Shown: one piece after another, positions 10,477-22,708 of the stretch
How positions within the stretch are numbered: the stretch's first letter is position 1
Layout: every line of letters begins with the position of its first letter
Source: Aralia elata
Lineage: Eukaryota; Streptophyta; Magnoliopsida; Apiales; Araliaceae
DNA length: 64,000 nt
Direction of reading: 5' to 3'
Assembly: GCA_034770075.1 (NCBI GenBank)
Contig: CM068379.1
Coordinates: 46,259,130-46,323,129, forward strand
The notes under the pieces: model-generated
Told to the model about the DNA's origin: nothing
What the model saw: only the letters and a program-made list of their open reading frames with translations
Databases searched by the model: none
Position numbers and translations under genes: made by a program

Positions 10477-12283
10477 AGAAAAGAGGAAGCAGTCGGGCCG
10501 AGGACATTAAACTAAGCGCTGACTGGGAGGCAACCCAGAATTTATTTTTATTCATTTTATTTTTAGTTCATTTAGTTATTAAATATTTATTTTTCTTTAG
10601 CTTATGATTTTGTATTAAGTTATTATTTCCTTGTGCTTTAAAATTAATCATTGGGTTTTTGGGTTGCAGGTTGGTAGCATAAAGGAAGCTAGAATTTGGC
10701 TAAGCATTAGGCACTCATCACAGGCATATTCCAAGCGCCTAGGCATTCAAGCCAAAACTTAAAAAAAATGAGCCCTAGTTCGAAAAATTGCAACATAAAC
10801 CCAACTTTTCTCTCTCCTAGTTCAACTAAACCTCTCTTCCACTCCTTCATAACCCCGCGACATCTTTTATTGTCCTCTCCCTATCCAAAATTAAAACAAA
10901 TTCTCCCACCCACAATCAACAAGAATCAATTCAACTATCAGATTGGGGTTGAATCAAGTTTGGGGGAGGTTCTCAAAAGGGCTTCACAAGGGTGTTTTCA
11001 ACTTTGTATTCTAACTGTTTGAAAAAATTACCACAACAAGGTTCTTCACCAATTGGGATCCTTTCCAATTTCTACCACCACCAGACTTAAATCCTGATGA
11101 CGAGGAGGAGACTGATGCAGATGATGATGACGTGGAGTAAGACGTCTGTCAGGGAAGTCCTCAGCTCTTAATTTCTTTATATTTTACACAATGAGGACAT
11201 TATGTCATTTAAGTTTGGGGGTGAATTATGTGCATATAGATTAGGCTCATGTTCATGTGTAGATAATTTTAAATCATGTTTGATTTTGTTTCATTAAATT
11301 ATGCATGTTGCTTTTATTTGCATTAGTAGTTGCATGTTAAGTGTTTAGGTTGTGTTATGCATCTAGTTTCATGAATTAAGCATAAATTGATATAGTGTCT
11401 AATGTGGCCAATGATAAGACTGGTTTGATGGTTTTAACTTAAGAAGAATTGAAAACTAGTGCTTAGTGATGACTTTGACTATGAAGTGATGTTGATCTTG
11501 TCGGAATTCATGTAAGTCAGGAAAGCACATAATCAATTGTTTTGATCAATTTAATTTAAATTGTTGCATAATTTGCTTCTGGTAGAAAATTTGGGTTAAA
11601 ACTTGATAATATCGGTGAAACACCCATTAAAACAAAAGCAAGCAGTGATTTAAGTTTGGGGGGATCTAGGGGTGTAAGTATGTTTAAAAAAAAAGGTTAA
11701 TTTTTTTTAAACCTTTCCCAATTAAAGAATGGATCATGTGGTGGGTTGAGATGGAGCGTAAAACGCACTCACCCATAAACACATGCAACGAGAGGGAGCG
11801 TAAAATGCACTCGTTCAAAGAAAGTGAGATGGAGCATAAAATGCACTCACTAAAAAGAAAAAAAATTGTTTGAATTCCTAGGGAAGGGTTTAAAAAGGAT
11901 TTAAATGTTTTAAATAACCTTGTGATTGCTTAGGGGCCCCTATGCTTAGTGATTGCTTGGATCAACTGAATTGGTTGTGTTCACTGGTTGAATTGAGTTA
12001 AAATTGAAAGTTTTCCTCTAAGAAGGCAATTATGTGATTGATTTGAGTTGTGATTGATTAAAATGGTTGATATACACACACACACAACATGGGTGATGAC
12101 AGGTGTAACTTAACTAATTGGTTAAAGTTAGAAACTTTGTATTGGTTGGATGTTCTGTTTAAGTATTGTATGATATCTTTGAGGCCTGGTGTTGGATACT
12201 ATGTTGGTTAATTGTTTAATTCGTAGGCATGATAGTTAGTTTGCATTTGCATCATTGCATTGCTTGAGGACAAGCAATTGGTT
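10477..12283 (+). other. Non-coding interior of the Athila-like element
   Basis: No convincing gene. It holds the motif GACTGGGAGGCAACCCAG (near 10519), often found after pol in Athila/Tat elements. The purine tract AAGTTTGGGG recurs at about 11211 and 11653 before the true PPT. An ORF at 10768-11022 has no recognisable product. A short (CA)n run lies near 12072. Confidence 0.6.
11741..11855 (+). repeat. Three imperfect copies of a GGAGCGTAAAACGCACTC unit
   Basis: The unit GGAGC(G/A)TAAAA(C/T)GCACTC appears three times at spacings of about 45 bases (near 11754, 11798 and 11833). The core GCGT-AAA-ACGC is itself an inverted repeat, kept only in the first copy. Confidence 0.75.
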
Positions 12284-12298
12284 AAGTTTGGGGGTATT
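12284..12298 (+). other. Athila-like polypurine tract
   Basis: AAGTTTGGGGGTATT immediately before the 3' LTR start TGATGAGTGG. This form is typical of Athila and Tat elements. Confidence 0.85.
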
Positions 12299-13606
12299 TG
12301 ATGAGTGGATTTTATACCTATGAATTAGGTATATTGAGCTTAATTATTGTTATCCTTAAGTGTTTTTAGTATCATTTTATTTGTTTTTGTGTTTATTTAT
12401 TGTAGGATGGAGTTGGAGGGGCATATAAGTCATTTGGTGAAGAAAAGAATTAAAAAGGATTAAAATTTGAGCTGAGTGGTATTTTTGTAAATATGTGGTC
12501 CTGATCAAGCGCCTAGAGCTCTTGGATTTGAACTAGGTGAGCGCCTAGAGCGCTCTAATGTAGAATGAGAAGGTTTTGTGCGGCTGTGAGGAAAAATTGA
12601 AGCCAATTAGGAATCTGAATGAGGGTTTTATTAATATGCAAAGGAGAAGACTTCAGAGCATAGAATAACATGATATTTTGCAGAGAAAACAACGAGGAGA
12701 ACACGAAGGAGATTTGCAGAACTTGAAGATCAAGACAGAGATTGGCAGCGGCTTTATAGTTTCTTCTATCCCTTTCTTTTATCTTTAATTTTTGTAATCT
12801 CTAGGATGTTTTTATTTATTATCTGGATGATGTTTTCCTTTATTGTTATGAACTAAACTTTTAATTAAGATTGCAACAGAACTTAATATATAATTTAGAT
12901 TGATGCTTTCTATTTAATTTAAATTGATTACTCTTGAATCATTTATCATATCTTGTGTTTATTGATTAATTATCTGATCAACAATTACCGTGATAATCTA
13001 TATAAAATTGGAAGATGGAGTATAGGTTTAGATCTGGGATATGATAGCATCTGTTCATATAATCCGAATAAGGTTAATATGTTTAGCGTGTAAGATAGGA
13101 ATATACCTATATGTCTTTTGCAGCCATTAAAAGAATCTGTGCTTGAGACTATAATTAACATAATTCACATAGGAATATAGTGCGTTAATTAATTAGGGTG
13201 TTCCTTGTAATTCTGTTGCTTAATTGTTGGATTTACAAGGATTTGTTCATGTGTCTATCGAAAGAAGTGCATGAATAATATAAAGAATTCTTGGTTAACG
13301 ATTCATTGTAATTAATTAATTAAATAGGAAGTGTGTTGGTTTAAATGAAACACTAAGGGAAGTTGTAATCTTAAGCTTTTAAATCTGCATTTTTCTTGTG
13401 ATTAATTATTTTACTAGTTAATTTTAGTTAATTTTAATTTTAATTCTCAAATATCATTCGTAGTTTAAATAGGATTAATTAATTAGAAATTAGTAATTGA
13501 TAAATATTAACATATTTCCTTGTGGGAACGATACTCTACTTACTCTTTATTACTTGTTGACTACGTATACTTGCGTGTAAATTGTCAATACTTATTTTGG
13601 ACAACA
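12299..13606 (+). repeat. Athila-like 3' LTR (1308 bp)
   Basis: TGATGAGTGG...GGACAACA, with TG...CA ends. Complete partner of the split 5' LTR. It contains the same pair of AGCGCC-type hairpins at 12508-12555, the first now mutated. The start motif recurs in reverse at 17699 and 40934. Confidence 0.9.
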
Positions 13607-14764
13607 TCATCATTGTACTCCTTGGATTTGGTTAGATATAAAGTATGGGAGTAGTGTTTAGTAGGTTGTGGTCGTAGAGTCAACATACTCTACGATCATG
13701 ATGTCCATCATAGTGTCTCTACGACTTGGAATAGTAGAGCTGGTTTGGTTTATCAGTCGTAGAGTTTAGGAATTCTATGATCTAAGGTGAAGATTCATTT
13801 GGTTCATTAGCCTCAGAGTTTTGGGACTCTGAGTCTAGGACAGGGTTATGTATGATAAAGTATCACCTTATGGAGCTTCAGTTTACTTGAGTCATGAAAC
13901 AGTTGAGATCTACAGCCAATGACTTGATTTGTTTGTTAACATGCTGGAGAGTTGTAGACCCGGCAAGCTCACATATCATCTGTTGGGCTCAAACATCTTC
14001 TTCTGCACCAATGGCTGTAGCTCCTTTTCATATTCTCCTCAAACTGAGCATTGCTGAACTTATCAGGTGGTTGCTTCCCCATAATTGATACTTCCATCTT
14101 AGATGAATGTCCATCTTTCTTCATTTGATTGTAGAGCATTCTCTTTAGCACTGGTTACTCTACGATTCTTTTCTCTGTACTGCTGTTGTAGAGTTGATGA
14201 AGTCTTGGATCTTTGGTTACTCTACGATCCTTCCATTTGCATTGTGATCGTAGAGTTGATGAAGACCTGATTTTTGTACTGCTTCTTGAGGAGCTTTATT
14301 ATGCTGTATGGAGCTCCAACTTCTGAGAGAGATTTACTTGAGAATCATACCTTTGCCGTTTGCCAGAGGTTTGTTGATGAGGATCATCCCTTTCTAACTT
14401 CTTCCTTGAATGTGCTTGCGTGATGATAGAGCGATTATGATACTTGCAGATTAAAAAAATTTCTAATCTTGGTACCCAATATGCTTTGGGTCCTGCGGGG
14501 TTAGATCTTTTGAAAGCTCAAGTCTTTTCCAGACTGTGGTTTCACAATTTTTGCAGCTTAAATGAGATTATAAATGAGACATGCTGCACGACAATGTGTG
14601 TGTGTAAGAGAAAACATGATAAAACGGATGTGGGTCCTCAAGCCTTTTCCTTAGATGAATCATTGCTTGTATCTTGTTCTAAGTGTTTGATCCTTAGTAG
14701 AGTAGTGGTCAGTTCTGTGAGTTGTACCTAAATGGTTCGTAGAGTTGATCAGTCTCTACAACCC
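13607..14764 (-). mobile_element. SIRE-like internal DNA, left part
   Basis: Sequence between the Athila 3' LTR and a copia solo LTR, continued at 18300. It belongs to the minus-strand SIRE-like unit whose PBS is at 19491-19504. It carries many copies of ACTCTACGATC or its complement GATCGTAGAGT, some paired as hairpins (13673-13694, 14219-14256). Short reading frames are present on both strands but I recognise none. Confidence 0.55.
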
Positions 14765-15958
14765 TGTTAGGTTTGTATAACGCGAACATACAATCAAATT
14801 ACATAAATAAAGCGGAAGCGCGATAAAATCAGATTTTAAAATTTTATACAAACCATCACCATGATCTTTCTTTATGCACAATTATTAATTAAACGAAAGA
14901 GATGGAGAATAAGAATTATACCCTTGTAGAATTCTAGCTTCCTCAGGTACAAGTTCACCTCTAATTCCTTCGCATTCTCCTTAAATTCTATCGATTAAAT
15001 TCCTTCCTTTGATCAACGTTAGCCACCCAAGTGTTTGGCCTCTAGAGGTGATCCGCCAAGGAATAATAATTATTCAAGAAGATGGGTGTTGGCAAAACCC
15101 TAGTTTCTATCTTTGTAGAAATTGTAAGTACTATCCATAATTCTTATGCAAGAGTGTGTAACCCTAATCTATAATAAGACTTCTCTTATTTATAGATGTA
15201 GGAAAACCCTCTCCTAAACTATTTAGGATTAGGGTTTCTATTCTAATTAAAATCCTTTAATTAAATTAAACTCCTAATCTAATTAGGAATTCATGAGAGA
15301 GTACTTCTATTAATTAATTCCCAATCCCTATTAGGAATTAAATAATAGTAATAGTAATAATAATAAGACTCCTCTTATTAATTTATATTTAATATTTCTA
15401 AAATATTAAATAATAAATATTAAGCTATTTAATTTATTCTATCTCCATAGACTAAATTAAATACACTTAACTTATTATTACAATTATGTCATTTACTTCT
15501 TAAATAAATATTTTTCTTTTGCGGTGTGACCCTTTAGGTTCTCCATATTAAACCGGTTGTGAATGAATCAATTAAAACAATTCTAATCTAATTTAAATAA
15601 ATAAATTAAACTATTTAACAAATAATATTTATTCTACAATAAGGGTAAGCACCCTTAGCGATCAACGACTTTCCAGATAATATAGATTTCAACATTAATC
15701 ACAAAAGAACCTTTTAGTGAATAGTTACCGTACAATTCAATCCTTCTACCATACAATGTCCCAATTAAATATAAGACATGAAATTACTGTCAAGTCTTAT
15801 TTTATTTAATTATATGCATTTCGATTCTCAAATACACAACTCTAATTAATGCAAATTAGAAACTCCTTTCTAAATTCATTCTGCCTTGGCCAAGGACTAC
15901 TGAGTTGTCATTTATCGAATCACATAGGACATTCACATCTTTTACTAGACGTGGTAGA

Positions 15959-17699
15959 TGTTTGTCGATTTAGCAATCAATAAATACGTGCAAGTGTACA
16001 CGGTCAACAAGTAATAAAGTGAAAGTAGAGTGTCGAACCCACAAAGAATTATTTAATAATAATCACCAAATACTAACTCATAATCAAATTAACTTTATTT
16101 AAACAATTGATTAAGATTGTGAATTTTAGATAATAAAATACTAAACTAACTAATCACTAATTACCAAGAATTGAATTCAGATAAAAAGGCTTAAGATTAC
16201 GATTTTTATTAATGTTACACTTGAATTAATACACTTCTTGTTAAGTTATATTAATTATTCCGGATTGTTAATCAAGAACTCATCAATATTTATAACCATC
16301 TCTCGATGTATCATAAACGAATCAACTTATATCCATAAAAGATAGAATTAAGGTGAACACCCTAGTTAACTAATTCACTATATCTCTATGTGAATTACAA
16401 TTAAAAAGGATTTAAAGCACAGGTTCTCTTTCAGATTATATGCGGCGTATAGGTATATCTCTATCCTAGACACAAATTATGAATTCCATCACTATGCAGA
16501 AAACATAATCACATGCTACTATGATTAGGTCTAAATCTATAATCCATCTCTCGAGTTCATAAAGATTACCACGGTAATTGTTGATCAAACAATTAAGCAA
16601 TTAATCACAAATCATAATAGACAATCCGATAATAATCAACAATAATTAATAAGGAAGCATATCAATAAAAGCTACGCAATAAGTTCCATTGTAATCTTAA
16701 AAAGAAATTAGTTCATGATTGAATTAAAATCCATAATCCACAATTGATAAAGCATTCAAAAATACAAAATAAGAGATAGAGAAGAGAATATAATCTGTAA
16801 TTGCAATCCTTGAATCTCTCCTTTAGCTCCTATGATGAATCCTTCGTGCTTGCTTAATTACTTCAAGCCTCCTTCTCTTTCTCCAAAACTAGGGTTAGCA
16901 AAAAGTAGCAAGATCTCTCTTATTCTATGTCTCACATCATGTATTTATAGGTTTTAGTTAAAGTCCTAAACTAATTAGAAGTTACAATCCTTGTTCCATT
17001 CAATTTAGGTCAAAAATAAGCTTTTTAAAAACCCGACCCAGCGCGGCCGCGCCCATATTTGGCCTAGGAAGCAGTGCGACCGCGCCTAAGTGTCAGAAAT
17101 CATGTTTTCCACTCTGCAGACCAGCGCGGCCGCGCCCAAAATACACTTGGAACTGCCGCGCCCGACTATTTTTTGCTCGGTCATCTGTTGGTAAAATGGT
17201 CATAACTTTTGATCCGAGAGGAGTTACGGGGCCTGCCACCTATCTAATCGAAGATATCGACGAGATCTACAACTTTCCTTCTTTGAGCATTTCGAGATTC
17301 GGGTTGGAGAATGGTTGAAATTGAGCTTTAAGTGACTGTTAGGTAAATGACAACTCCAAACCTTGATCTCTGTTGATAAAAATGTCATAAATCTCGCATC
17401 CGAACTCCGATTGGGGTGATTCAAGATGTTTCGGACAGATAAGAAGTAAATCTATAATAAAATCCAAGTTCCAAACCAAGAACATGCATCCATTTTAATG
17501 TTAAAAGCCCTGCAATCTTCCCTTCTCGCATTTGCTCGCATGTTGTACTCCAAAAGATGTTCGAATTGCGTTTCCTTGCTTCTTCCTACAAAATAACATA
17601 AAAACACTATAAATATCTAATACTAACTTAAAATACTTAAGAATTCACAAATTATCAAGCCAAACGTACTCAATTCATAGATGTAAAACCCACTCATCA
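15959..17699 (-). mobile_element. Athila-type solo LTR nested in the copia solo LTR
   Basis: It reads TGTTTGTCGATT...CCCACTCATCA on the plus strand. The reverse complement starts TGATGAGTGGG, the Athila LTR start seen at 12299. A perfect 5-bp duplication GTAGA flanks it (15954-15958, 17700-17704). At 1741 bp it is a different family from the other Athila LTRs here. A reverse-strand TATAAATAC box is at 16941-16949. GCGCGGCCGCGC palindromes lie near 17040 and 17123. Confidence 0.92.
16941..16949 (-). promoter_or_regulatory. TATA box of the Athila-type solo LTR
   Basis: TATAAATAC on the minus strand, in the expected part of the LTR. It would direct transcription leftward. Confidence 0.55.
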
Positions 17700-18299
17700 G
17701 TAGATTCTTTGTTGATCATTCACCTATCTCCATGTACAATTCATTATACCTAATCATACCCTTTGATATACCCTAAAGGTCTTAAGGAACATGTCAAAGT
17801 ATAACTCATCATACACAAGATACTCTGATGATCTCAAGTCCAAGGATCACTTGTACTATTATCACTAGAGGAATTCCTATTGACAGGCGAGTAAAACTCC
17901 ATTAGGTATTCCTTAGCGAGTCATGTTCAGTGAACTTATTCTCCAATAAGCGCCTACATACTTGCTTTAGTGTCTCCACACAAATGATTATGAGATCAAT
18001 CATTCTCTTCCTAAGAGCAAGCAACGTATGTACTAATCTATCCGGATTCACTAATCCTTTTTTAGTAATCTAACGATTAGGAACGATTTTAGTTTGTGAG
18101 TTATCTAGAATTTAGATCTCATTAGCATGATCACCATCATGATTCTAAAAGCATTGCTCAAAACTATGGGTTTATCATATTTAAAATAACAGCACAATGT
18201 AGATAAAGTAAAATGCCTTTAATAACCGAATAAGATTACAAAGTATATGCTACATTATATCAAATATGATTGGCTTGTGTGCATACTACTTTCAAACCC

Positions 18300-19490
18300 T
18301 TCAGTGTACAACATCAGACATGACTATACTTTATGACTTTATCAAAGACTTAGATCATGAAGTACTGCATTACTCATCAAATAAGGTAAGAGAACTAAGG
18401 TACGATGTAAACAACTCATTAAGCACAGACACCTATTAATCAACAAAGTTTAAATAGCTTGAGGTGATATTACAGATTATAATCCCTGAACACTTGATTT
18501 TCCACATCTAAGAATAAACTCTCAATAGCAAGATAAATAATTATGAGTCTTTATCAGTACACACAACAACAATTGAAAAACAGTTTAAGCACATTATACT
18601 CATTTAGCAATCAAGGTAGAAAAGGACTCTATTTATAAAGACTTCAGATATTCATATCAAGAGTTTTATTTTCAGCCTCAAATATGGATAGACAGCAAAG
18701 TGATTGTTAAGCCATAATTCTCACTTCCTTTCTTTTTCTTTTTGAGGTGGAAAATAATTTCTTGATATGCTACTGAAGTATGAAGATATGCAGCTATGCA
18801 ATACACATTAACAGTTAAAGACATTTGCATTTTAGGGAGACATAGATAGATACCTCACTGATGTCAATTTCTTGACAGTCAGTGGTTCTGCAAGCAATGA
18901 TGCATTTCCTTGTTAGTTGAAATTCCTCAGGCCATTGCTAGTTTCATCATTTGTTCCTTCATTGTGCTACATTGACTGATATATTGAGCACATCTTTGAA
19001 TTCTGCACTTGGTTAGTTATGACATCCCATAATCATTGATACGCTTGAATAAACCTCTGAGTTCATATTTCTTAAAGTGGGAACATGTCATAAATGTTGA
19101 GAAGCTCATAGAGACATTGTTGTAAGTGCATTGATGATGGCGCATTATCCTTTAGATAACTCCTTGATCATCCTTCATAGGACTTCACAACATCTTAGGT
19201 GGAGATGTAGATTCCCTTTTTAATGGAGAATATCTTCGTTCTTGCTGCATCTGACTATTTCCTCCTTATGAGATGATCGATATGCTCAATGACATCAGCA
19301 TGCCTGGTGATGATGATTTTTCCATTTAAGCTCTTGGAATAGCCTGGATAGCTTAGGACAGTTTTTCCTGCATATACAATTTTCAACTTATTAGCTCATT
19401 ATCTTTTCAACCAATACCAAGATTTAGAACTGACCAAACTTTGTGTCATAGATCTACTCAAAGCGTTAGCTTTAACATATTCATGAGAAC
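18300..19490 (-). mobile_element. SIRE-like internal DNA next to the PBS
   Basis: Continuation of the SIRE-like interior between the copia solo LTR and the PBS. On the minus strand this should be the leader and gag start. No gag frame is readable; the few ATG-led frames end quickly. The unit is therefore a non-autonomous or badly decayed copy. Confidence 0.55.
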
Positions 19491-19504
19491 CCGCTCTGAT
19501 ACCA
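19491..19504 (-). other. Primer-binding site, tRNA-iMet (SIRE-like)
   Basis: On the minus strand TGGTATCAGAGCGG, two bases beyond the LTR end. The extra GCGG extends the match beyond the copia family A site. Confidence 0.88.
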
Positions 19505-19849
19505 ATTGTTGGTTCTTGGGGACATAATGTGGATCTAGAAGGGGGGTTGAATAGATCCTTTAAAACTTTTTCCATTTATTAATGAAATAATAACAGTTAT
19601 GAAATAGAGAATTAATTCATGCACAGTGGAATAAACATTAATAACCCCTTCATAGATGCAAACATAATCTGAGTTCAATTTACAAATCCATGGTATGGTT
19701 GATAACAGATATAGCAGTTCATTGTACATAATGAAAATGACATAATAATAAATAACACAAGAGATTTTAAGTGGTTCAGAGACTGAATAACTCTTACTCC
19801 ACTCTTCTACTTCAACAAGTAGAAATCCACTAATTGTTTTAGCCACAAA

Positions 19850-20160
19850 GACAAGGACTCTACGCCCTCCTCAAGTCCAGCAGACAAGAGTTATTTTTAG
19901 CCACAAAGGCAAGGATCCTATGACCCTCCTCAAGCCCTATAGACACGGATCCTCTGACCCTTCTTGTGTCCCTCAGACATGAGTTATTTTTAGTCCCTCG
20001 AACAAGGATCCAATGACCCTCTTCAAGTCCAGCAGACATGGGAAACCAGTTCACTAAGAACTCTTCAAGGCCAGCAGCCTTGGAACCTGTAGACTAAGCC
20101 CAACAGACTTAGAATCTCTTGTACCCTCTGGTACTCAGCAAGTCCAGCAGACTTGACTTT
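19850..20160. repeat. Imperfect repeats in SIRE-like LTR
   Basis: Units built of AAGGATCC(T/A)(A/C)TGACCCTC, CAAGTCCAGCAGAC and GAGTTATTTTTAG recur at about 60-75-base spacing, with strong divergence. Confidence 0.7.
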
Positions 20161-21939
20161 GTTTAGTCACTTAAGACAAGGACGCCCTGCCCTCTTTGGT
20201 GTGTTGATTGTTTGTTGGGTTGTGCTGCCAAGATGAACTTTGATCTCCTTCATCTTCAGGTACTTGGTAGCTATTTGTGATCTTTTTCTGGATGCTGGTG
20301 ATGATGGTCGTTGAAGCTCTTCCTTCTTCTGGTACATAGCAGATGCAGACGATCACTTCTGTTGAATACTGCTTGACTTATCCAAGTCACTTCTTTATCT
20401 ATTCAGCACATCGTGTTCCTTCCTTGATCATAGAGTTATCCGTTCTAGATTAAGTTACTCTAGATCTTGGCTTCTTGGTCATTCGACTCTTAGCTCATAT
20501 GCCAGCCCTTTGGCATACCTCTTTTGTTGTAGTGAAGCTTCTAGCTGATTGTACAGTTTGAGTTCTTGCTCTCTAACTTACTGCATACCAACACACTCAC
20601 AGTCGAGTGTGATTTTCTCTTTTGTAGTTCTCCATTTTTTTTTTCGTTGGAAGCTTGCCGTTGATATCTTCCCGTTGCACTTCTTTCCGTTGGAGACTAC
20701 TTTCTGCAAACTTATTTATTGTGCCACTGAGTATTTTACTTCCTTAAGTCTGCTAGTGATAGTTGAGTCAGCATCTATTAGCTGGTACTAAGATAGTAGA
20801 ATCACATGCGCTGCTTTGTTGACTGCTGCAGATATGGCTGTTTGAGCTCCACTTAAATTGGTTGCTTATTATATTCCTTTATCTACTCAGCCGCTCATCT
20901 TGGGATAGCAACCCTGAGTGCTCTTAATACTTTTAATCCACCTAGCACTTACTTACTCTACGATCGTCTGGAGTGCAACCTGCTGCTTCTGATCGTAGAG
21001 TCAACTTGTTTGCTTCAGACTGAAGACTGTTACCTTGGGTCGTAGAGTTAACTGTTTAACTTCAATTTGTAGCCTTGTGCTGCCTTGCAGTTCGTAGAGT
21101 GGCTGACTGTACTTGCATTGCGCTTTTGATGTGCTTCTCACTATACTGTAGTTTGTGTTCCTTTATGCTCTGTGATCTCCATTTGGCTTTTCGTTCCCAG
21201 AGCATAGCATTATGATCTTCGTTTAACCATTGTTGCAATGCTTTATCATAGAGGACTGCTCTATGATGTTCTGTTTGTTGTGGCACTTTTGATGTAGAGG
21301 ACTGCTCTACTTAATCTTCAGACATTCTTCCTTATGTTATAGAGTACTGCTCTATGATCTTCTTGCTTTGCTTTGCTGAGACTGCTAGAGTGCTTCTGTT
21401 GTCTTAGACTCAACTCTACGATCTTGGAATTTGTTGTAACTTTCCTACTCTACGACCTTTGTCTTTAGTGCAGGTCTAGAGCCTTGATGGATCGTATAGT
21501 GATTATTTGACCTTGTCCTTTGATCTCTGTTATGGCTTGATGCTTTGGTTGTGCTCAGAGATCTTGCTATGTCTGATAGCTCATGTTCAGCTTGCTCGGT
21601 AGTCTTGAAGATTGCCACTTTATCTTTGAGTGCTTTAGCAGCGACTGCTCTACGTTGTTGCTTGATTGCAGACTGTTCATGGGAGTCGTAGAGTAGCTGA
21701 CTTGGACTGACTCTACGAACCCATGTTAGCACAATGGTTTTCTCTTTGCATTGCTTACTCTACTATCCTGAGTAAGCTCCTTGTTCTGTCGAGCCACTCT
21801 CGGCGATTGCCTTATAGCTCTGTGTTGACATGTGCAACTCTATGATCCCCAATGAGTGCTACCGAGTGAGCTCTACGATCTGCCGAGCCTGTTACTGTGC
21901 TTGCCTGGCAGACTCTACGATCTTGGAATTTAGCACTTC

Positions 21940-22105
21940 AATGCCGAGGCAACTCTACGTCCTACCGAGAGTGTTTCACCTTCTGCCGAGAGAACTCTAC
22001 GTCCTGCCAAGGAAGCTCTACGTTCGGCCAGGGCAACTCTGCGTCCTGCCGAGAGTGCTTTACATTCTGCCGAGAGAACTCTACGTCCTGCCGAGTTTTA
22101 CTCTA
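21940..22105. repeat. Minisatellite of CTCTACGTCCTGCCGAGAG units
   Basis: About eight degenerate units of roughly 20 bases (ACTCTACGTCCTGCCGAGAG and variants such as TTTCACCTTCTGCCGAGAG). They make the LTR locally GC-rich and open in several frames. The ORFs at 21830-22216 and 21897-22154 are by-products of the repeat. Confidence 0.8.
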
Positions 22106-22520
22106 CGTTTTCCTAGCAGACTTTGTGATGGCATACTTGGCTCTGCGACATTGACTGACTGCTCTACGATCCTTCACTTAGTCAGTGCAATGTTCTACGA
22201 TCAGTCTGGCCCTTGATTGTACATATATCATTACAGCTCATAAGATCAACCTAACAAATTTGATCCTTTTCTATTATAAGTCCTTGTACATTATATTCAT
22301 TTAAGGACTTTACAAAACCTAATATTACAAGCATGCTTTGATCAGATAGATATTCATTCAGCTTAGATCAACCTAACATATTTGATCTTCTAAGTCCTTG
22401 TACATATATTTCATTAAGGACTTTACAAAGCTTTAGCAGTATGAATGTTCTTCTTATCATTTTGTCATCAATCAAATCACATATAATGAATAAAGGTAAT
22501 CACATGCAGATCTTATAACA

Positions 22521-22541
22521 TTCTCCCCCTATGATAATGAG
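22521..22541 (-). other. SIRE-like polypurine tract
   Basis: On the minus strand CATAGGGGGAGAATG runs directly into the LTR start TGTTATAAG. This form of PPT is typical of SIRE elements. Confidence 0.8.
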
Positions 22542-22708
22542 CTTAACAATCGCATGCTAATTTCCAACAGTCTGTAATAGATAAGTTCAACCAATATGAT
22601 TATGGGATCATTGGTTAACTTACGAAAGATGTACGAGATAACATCGACCCTTGTTCGGGCGGCCATCGCTTGAATTCGGGGAGGCGTTACAGATTGAGTG
22701 TGTTAGCT

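Larger units (their letters stand above)
1..13606 (+). mobile_element. Non-autonomous Athila-like Ty3/gypsy element
   Basis: Positions 1-682 match 12431-13112 closely, and 9006-9489 match 13128-13606, so the two outer blocks are LTRs. The left LTR starts about 132 bases outside the window and is split by a copia element (683-9005). A tRNA-Asp primer-binding site follows the left LTR and a purine-rich tract precedes the right one. The 2.8-kb interior (9490-12298) keeps only a gag C-terminal piece and a short segment like the post-protease linker of Athila pol. Reverse transcriptase, RNase H and integrase are absent, so movement would need proteins from an autonomous relative. The element at 31845-40934 is related but its LTR is clearly different. 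No target-site duplication can be checked because the left end is outside the window. Confidence 0.85.
14765..18294 (-). mobile_element. Copia family A solo LTR (split by a nested LTR)
   Basis: Reverse complement of the copia LTR, from TGTTAGGTTTGTAT to CATACTACTTTCA. It is flanked by a perfect 5-bp duplication AACCC (14760-14764 and 18295-18299). No internal copia sequence remains, so the element was reduced by LTR-LTR recombination. Without the nested insertion it is 1784 bp, near the 1826 bp of the intact LTR. The TATA box is preserved at 15186-15194. Confidence 0.93.
19507..22520 (-). repeat. SIRE-like LTR (3014 bp) bordered by PBS and PPT
   Basis: The plus strand runs TGTTGGTTCTTGG...ATCTTATAACA, giving TG...CA ends with a 4-bp inverted terminus TGTT/AACA. 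The left end is followed by GTGGATCTAGAAGGGGGGTT, a motif I associate with SIRE/Maximus LTR ends. Inside are Leu/Ser-like periodic repeats (CAAGTCCAGCAGAC, 19850-20160), many CTCTACGATC words (20940-22210) and a minisatellite at 21940-22100. The PBS lies on its left and the PPT on its right, so it serves as the 5' LTR of one unit and the 3' LTR of another. Confidence 0.8.

Noticed and set aside
21830..22216. Leu-, Pro- and Arg-rich ORF with repeats
   Set aside because: Open only because of the minisatellite unit; no start context and no homologue recognised.
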